A DNA stretch of 64,000 bases from positions 4,092,001-4,156,000 of the forward strand of contig NZ_CP062159.1 of NCBI RefSeq assembly GCF_014844035.1, written 5' to 3'. The stretch comes from Flavobacterium sp. MDT1-60 (GTDB lineage Bacteria > Bacteroidota > Bacteroidia > Flavobacteriales > Flavobacteriaceae). The translations under genes were made by a program, and so were the position numbers. The notes under the pieces are model-generated. The model searched no databases. It was not told where the DNA came from and saw only the letters and a list, made by a program, of their open reading frames with translations. Positions 60,368-64,000 of this stretch are shown one piece after another; the first letter of the stretch is position 1, and the number at the start of each line of letters is the position of its first letter.

Positions 60368-61276
60368 ATGGCAAACTCAGTACCATATAGAATAAAATCC
60401 ATAACAGATGCACATCGACTGGCAGGGCTTGAAAAACCAAATCATCCACTTATCAGTATCGTGGATGTTTCCCAAATCAAAAATCGGCCCGAAGTAAATG
60501 CGGTAATTTTTGACTTTTATGTTGTTTCTCTCAAAAAAGGTTGCAATAATTTACTGTACGGACAACAAAAATACGATTTTGATGAGGGTTCAATGGCATT
60601 TATGTCGCCTGGGCAAATTTTGTGTAGCGAAGAAGATGAATTGCCACCAAATTTGCAAGGTTGGATGATGTTTGTACACCCCGATTTTTTGTGGAATACA
60701 TCTTTGGCTAAAAAAATTAAACAATACGATTATTTTGATTATTCAGCTAATGAAGCCTTGTTTGTTTCTGACAAAGAAGAAACAATGATGAACGCCATTA
60801 TTGAAAATATCCGACAAGAATATAATGCCAATATTGATAAATTCAGTCAAGATGTAATTATTGCACAACTCGAACTGATGTTTACCTATGCACAACGTTT
60901 TTACGAACGCCAATTTATCACCCGAAAAATTACCAGCCACAAACTTTTAGAACGATTGGAAGATATATTGAAAGATTATTTCAATAACGAAGACTTACTT
61001 TCAAAAGGCTTACCAACAGTTCATAATGTAGCAGATAATCTGAATATTTCGAGCAAATATCTAGGCACTTTATTAAAACAATTAACGGGTCAAACTACAC
61101 AACAACACATACACGAAAAATTAATTGATAAAGCAAAAGAAAAACTTTCGACTACCGAATTATCAGTAAGTGAAATTGCTTACGAATTAGGTTTTGAACA
61201 TTCGCAAAGTTTCAGCAAATTATTCAAGACCAAAACTAAACAAAGTCCGTTAGAATTTAGAGCAGGTTTTAACTAA
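60368..61276 (+). CDS. AraC family transcriptional regulator 3
   Basis: 302 residues. Sensor domain with FDFYVVSLKKGCNNLLYGQQ near 48-67, and FDEGSMAFMSPGQIL near 71-85 like cupin-type AraC sensors. HTH domain has VHNVADNLNISSKYLGTLLK near 221-240 and LSVSEIAYELGFEHSQSFSK, then LFKTKTKQSPLEFRAG. It is clearly more distant from regulators 1 and 2 than they are from each other. It probably controls its own operon through the 21-nt direct repeat of promoter D. Confidence 0.93.
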   Translation: MANSVPYRIKSITDAHRLAGLEKPNHPLISIVDVSQIKNRPEVNAVIFDFYVVSLKKGCNNLLYGQQKYDFDEGSMAFMSPGQILCSEEDELPPNLQGWMMFVHPDFLWNTSLAKKIKQYDYFDYSANEALFVSDKEETMMNAIIENIRQEYNANIDKFSQDVIIAQLELMFTYAQRFYERQFITRKITSHKLLERLEDILKDYFNNEDLLSKGLPTVHNVADNLNISSKYLGTLLKQLTGQTTQQHIHEKLIDKAKEKLSTTELSVSEIAYELGFEHSQSFSKLFKTKTKQSPLEFRAGFN

Positions 61277-61291
61277 CCAATAAAATGGAGC

Positions 61292-61432
61292 TGGCACCTT
61301 TTTTGCCACAAAAACTTAAGGCGGTTATTAAAAATTTCACCAGTCTAAGTTTTGTGGAAGAATCGTGGCACATGGGTATTAACAAAAAAGGAATTCCAAT
61401 AAAATAAAGGCATAAGGGATTTAAGTTCGAAT
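61292..61432. repeat. Right copy of the diverged ~140-bp direct repeat
   Basis: It begins TGGCACCTTTTTTGCCACAA and contains TAAGGCGGTT, AGAATCGTGGCACA (61359-61372) and TTTAAGTTCGAAT (61420-61432) in the same order and spacing as the copy at 50761-50900. It starts 16 nt after the stop of AraC regulator 3. The remainder of the gap, to 61825, holds A/T-rich sequence and no gene I can support. Confidence 0.65.
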
Positions 61433-61825
61433 CTGTATTAAAACCTGCTAAGCAAAAAAAATGTAACTGCCAAATGACAGGTGCATTTTATATCTTATTT
61501 GAAAAATTTAAGTACCTCTACATTTACTAAAATAGGTTTTTACCTTCTGCCATTTCTTAACGAACTTGTCATTCTCCTAAACTTTTTCAGTAAGGCCCAT
61601 TATGTGAATAAAAATTTCGCTTCCTCCAGCCTTTGGCGTTATAAATCTAAAACCTTTTCTTCATTGAACAATTTTACTTTACCTACTTTGCATCTTATTA
61701 ACTATTTACTGGCTGCAAATATTGCTGCTTTTATAGTTGAACAATGATAAAAAACGCGTAAGCTTTAAAAATAGGTATATCCCTTAAAAACCGGCAAAAT
61801 TTTATTTATGCCGGTAACTACAAAT

Positions 61826-62272
61826 TTAAGGACGTATTCCTGGAGGTCCCAAAATTATATCGCCAACCTCTTCCATAATTTGACCAGCCAGCTCCATATC
61901 ATGCTGTTGTAAAGCTATATTTTCATCTTCAACTATTCCAATCGCTCTTATTAATTTTGCGAATCCTCCTGGGTGTGCTACTGCAAGGGCTCTGAAATTT
62001 TTTTCATTTGAACCATTAACTATACAATGTGGTATATTCGCCGGAATGTGAAAACTCTCTCCTACTTTCACATTCTGGACAAGTTTGGGAGTGTAAACAA
62101 TGGCTTCTCCATCTAAAACATATAGTGTTTCTGAATACTTTGTATGTACATGAAGTGGCGATTGTGCTCCTGGTGGAAACATGCCTTCCACCAGATCAAA
62201 ATCAGAATTATTAATTTCTACATCAGAAAGAATGTGTACCTTCGTGCCAAATAACCAAAAATGATTGTTCAT
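61826..62272 (-). CDS. Cupin domain protein
   Basis: 148 residues, a single cupin-2 domain. Metal ligands are seen in PLHVHTKYSETLYVLDGEAI near 38-57 (two His and a Glu) and in FHIPANIPHCIVNGS near 72-86 (a His). Such proteins include quercetinase-like dioxygenases and isomerases; the substrate is unknown. It is divergent from the Crp/Fnr gene with a gap of 131 nt to that gene's ATG, which suggests the regulator may control it. Confidence 0.85.
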   Translation of the reverse strand: MNNHFWLFGTKVHILSDVEINNSDFDLVEGMFPPGAQSPLHVHTKYSETLYVLDGEAIVYTPKLVQNVKVGESFHIPANIPHCIVNGSNEKNFRALAVAHPGGFAKLIRAIGIVEDENIALQQHDMELAGQIMEEVGDIILGPPGIRP

Positions 62273-62403
62273 ATTTTATCTGTTTTTATTTATACAAATA
62301 ACCGAAAGAGTATTACGGTTAAACTTAACAATTGGTAAGAAAAGCTGATAAAAAAAATAAAATTTTTCAAAATAAAGCCTACAATTACTGCAAAATCATC
62401 CTT

Positions 62404-62976
62404 ATGTCTGCCTCACATGTCGAGTATCTTCAGCAATTTAAAATATTGAGCGCAGAAGAAAAGCAAATTTTACAGGAAAGTTTCCATGCTGTGCACTACA
62501 AGGCAGGAGAAGTACTGTGCCACCATGGGAAAGTCACTCAAAATTTATTTTTTATTGTTCAGGGTATATTAAAAATTACCGTTCCCAGCGACCAGGATCG
62601 CGATCACTCTTATTTCTTTATGGAGGAAAATCAATTCATGAGTTTTCTATATAGCTTGTATGATAATATTCCTGCCGAGCAGGGCTTAGAAGCTGCAAGC
62701 GACGTTATTGTTATGGAGATTAACCGAAAGAATTTATTTATTTTATTTGAAAAGCTTCCTTTTTTTAGATCGCTTCTAGACAAGATAGCACATTTAACTA
62801 TGGTTGAAATGATCAATATCAAGAACAGCTATCTGGGTGTAAAATCAAGCGAAAGGTACTCGAAGCTGCTAACGCTGCAGCCTGGTTTGGTACTCCATGT
62901 TCCCCTTATTGATATTGCATCTTATCTAGGGATTACTGCCCAATCTTTGAGTCGTATCAGACGGTCAATTCGTTGA
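62404..62976 (+). CDS. Crp/Fnr family transcriptional regulator
   Basis: 190 residues from ATG 62404 (MSASHVEYLQQFKILSAEEK); the frame reaches a TTG at 62332 but that part is A/T-rich and charged without family likeness. A cyclic-nucleotide-binding fold spans about 15-125 (YKAGEVLCHHGKVTQNLFFI near 33-52). The C-terminal helix-turn-helix LIDIASYLGITAQSLSRIRR is near 167-186. No cysteine cluster for an Fe-S site. The cupin gene is divergent from it. Confidence 0.9.
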   Translation: MSASHVEYLQQFKILSAEEKQILQESFHAVHYKAGEVLCHHGKVTQNLFFIVQGILKITVPSDQDRDHSYFFMEENQFMSFLYSLYDNIPAEQGLEAASDVIVMEINRKNLFILFEKLPFFRSLLDKIAHLTMVEMINIKNSYLGVKSSERYSKLLTLQPGLVLHVPLIDIASYLGITAQSLSRIRRSIR

Positions 62977-63161
62977 ACCAACAGCAGTAATAAGTAGATA
63001 AATATTCATATTATAATAAACTCTCAGGAACTTAAAATAAGGATAGAATACATTTCTTTAACTTCTAATTAACGTAATACATTTCATTTTATGATATACT
63101 AACAAAGGAGGAAGCAAGGTTAAGTGACTAAAATATTCTAAAAAAATGATAGATTTATAAA

Positions 63162-63341
63162 TTAAAGATCCTTTATGGAGTTTGAACGATAACTCGAAGC
63201 ATAAGCGGTCAAGGCAACTGCTTCGATAATCTTCCTTATTTCCCTGTTGCGCGACCTCTTTTTGTTTCCATCCACTAATAATACATTTTGTATAATGGAA
63301 GCTTCGATACTTTTTTGAGAACTTCTAAAATAAATAAAAGC
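63162..63341 (-). pseudogene. Possible remnant of a gene's 3' end
   Basis: A 59-codon open frame without any start codon lies in an otherwise empty gap. It reads SIEASIIQNVLLVDGNKKRS then RNREIRKIIEAVALTAYASS to a stop at 63162. The composition is protein-like (helical, basic), unlike the spurious frames nearby, and the frame is closed upstream by TAA at 63342-63344. I do not recognise the family. It could be a chance frame. The rest of 62977-63417 shows nothing more that I can support. Confidence 0.3.
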
Positions 63342-63417
63342 TTAATTTCATTTTAAAATGGTTCACTTCTAAATTATTAAAGCTTCAGATTTCTCCAAAG
63401 CTTTTTTTCTACAATGT

Positions 63418-64000
63418 CTAAGACTCATAAAACACCGCTAAGTTGTTTTGTCTTTTTACAACTTTTGGGTTAGTAAAAGGTTCATAGGTAAAAATGTCCA
63501 TTCCATCTTGTTTAATTACTATTTTGAAAGGCTGGTTCATTTTCTGTGTTAAATGATAAATAGTCAGCATTTCGGCGAGGTCTTCAGACCATGAAGCCAT
63601 ACTATACAAAGAACAGAATGGTGTTTCCTGAAGTGCTTTGTAAACATCTGGTGCAGATGAAATTGGCAAAACCTCACCACTTCTAAAACGTGTAGTTTCC
63701 AGCAATGAATTAGTTGCATCTCCCAAAGGTTCTGTTGGTTTATGCCAAATACCAACTGTAAAAGGAGTTTGAGCTGGCCAAACCTGCTTTGTGTCATCCA
63801 TTGGAGGGGTAGTATTTAAAACCATGTCTACAACATGAGTTGCTTCATGAAGTAAAACATATACAATGGCATCCATCTCACCAGCCTCAATAACAACCTG
63901 ATAATTATTGTTTTCAGCTTTACTATAACAGGTATTTTCTTTCCAGGTAGCCCATTTTGAAATTGTTTCGTTTAAAATTTCAGCACGAAAAGTTATATTA
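63418..64000 (-). CDS. HExxH putative metalloprotease-like protein, 5' end outside window
   Basis: 193 complete codons are visible; the frame is open at base 64000, so the start is not in the window and an internal ATG at 63876 is not the start. The visible protein contains the zinc motif LLHEATHVVD (HEATH) near visible residue 50 and a later WSEDLAEMLTIYHLT, whose Glu could be the third ligand. It ends in a beta-rich tail (IVIKQDGMDIFTYEPF). No named family is recognised. Single-domain, possibly exported, but the N-terminus is missing. Confidence 0.7.
   Translation of the reverse strand, partial: NITFRAEILNETISKWATWKENTCYSKAENNNYQVVIEAGEMDAIVYVLLHEATHVVDMVLNTTPPMDDTKQVWPAQTPFTVGIWHKPTEPLGDATNSLLETTRFRSGEVLPISSAPDVYKALQETPFCSLYSMASWSEDLAEMLTIYHLTQKMNQPFKIVIKQDGMDIFTYEPFTNPKVVKRQNNLAVFYES

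Noticed and set aside
61481..61747. Open frame of 88 codons after the right repeat copy
   Set aside because: It starts with GTG, has A/T-driven composition (Leu, Phe, Asn, Ser) and no family likeness, and no promoter was seen. Probably chance.

Overview
The window reads as one contiguous piece of a low-GC Bacteroidota chromosome, most probably Flavobacterium. The signs are: promoters of the TAnnTTTG (-7) type without Shine-Dalgarno leaders, SusC/SusD proteins, many short Bacteroidota-type lipoproteins, and intergenic spaces full of palindromic repeats. No rRNA, tRNA, CRISPR array or intact transposase was seen.

Layout. 1-10 kb is housekeeping: a BrkB/YihY edge gene, nadC, an AlkC-like DNA glycosylase, pirin, OsmC, GNAT, an exported adenosine deaminase, an ABM protein, rlmH, a CHRD lipoprotein and folP. 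10-16 kb holds DUF1599, a DoxX/BT_3928-type membrane protein, a TlpA-like lipoprotein, tpiA, prmA and clpS; a DUF6934 gene pair and a hydrolase are inserted among them. 16-24 kb holds a WG-repeat protein, an adjacent pair of candidate ether-lipid enzymes (alkylglycerol-monooxygenase-like hydroxylase plus YhhN lysoplasmalogenase), a patch of small membrane genes with frameshifts, a DUF6169 gene pair, an arylamine N-acetyltransferase, and DUF3137/LemA. 24.5-28.5 kb holds kdsA, an outer-membrane-like protein, a YiiX-like hydrolase and an M28 peptidase.

28.6-44.4 kb is a polysaccharide utilisation locus on the minus strand. It runs from a propeller/LuxR regulator through SusC, SusD, a LamG lipoprotein, a GH144-type endo-glucanase, an esterase, a GH3 beta-glucosidase and a glycerophosphodiesterase lipoprotein to a GH43 enzyme. 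GH144, GH3, the phosphodiesterase and the esterase together would suit a beta-1,2-glucan carrying phosphoglycerol and acyl groups; this is inference. 45-50 kb holds ackA, pta, corA and a lipoprotein.

50.7-61.4 kb looks like an accessory redox island, bracketed by a diverged direct repeat of about 140 bp. It carries three MdaB-like flavodoxin-fold quinone reductases (one with a signal peptide), an exported YgiN-like ABM protein, an exported hydrolase with a cysteine nucleophile, two SDRs, a Tat-targeted aldo/keto reductase, a small DoxX-like membrane protein and three AraC regulators. Three of its promoters share one geometry: two direct 13-mers (RGTAAnnTGTTTC-like) exactly 22 nt apart, with exactly 22 nt from the second to the TAnnTTTG element. 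A fourth promoter has a different 13-nt direct repeat with a 21-nt period. The window ends with a cupin gene divergent from a Crp/Fnr regulator, a possible gene remnant and a partial HExxH protein.

Five genes carry what looks like exactly one missing base, each explained by a shortened homopolymer. This points to sequencing or assembly error at least as much as to gene decay.
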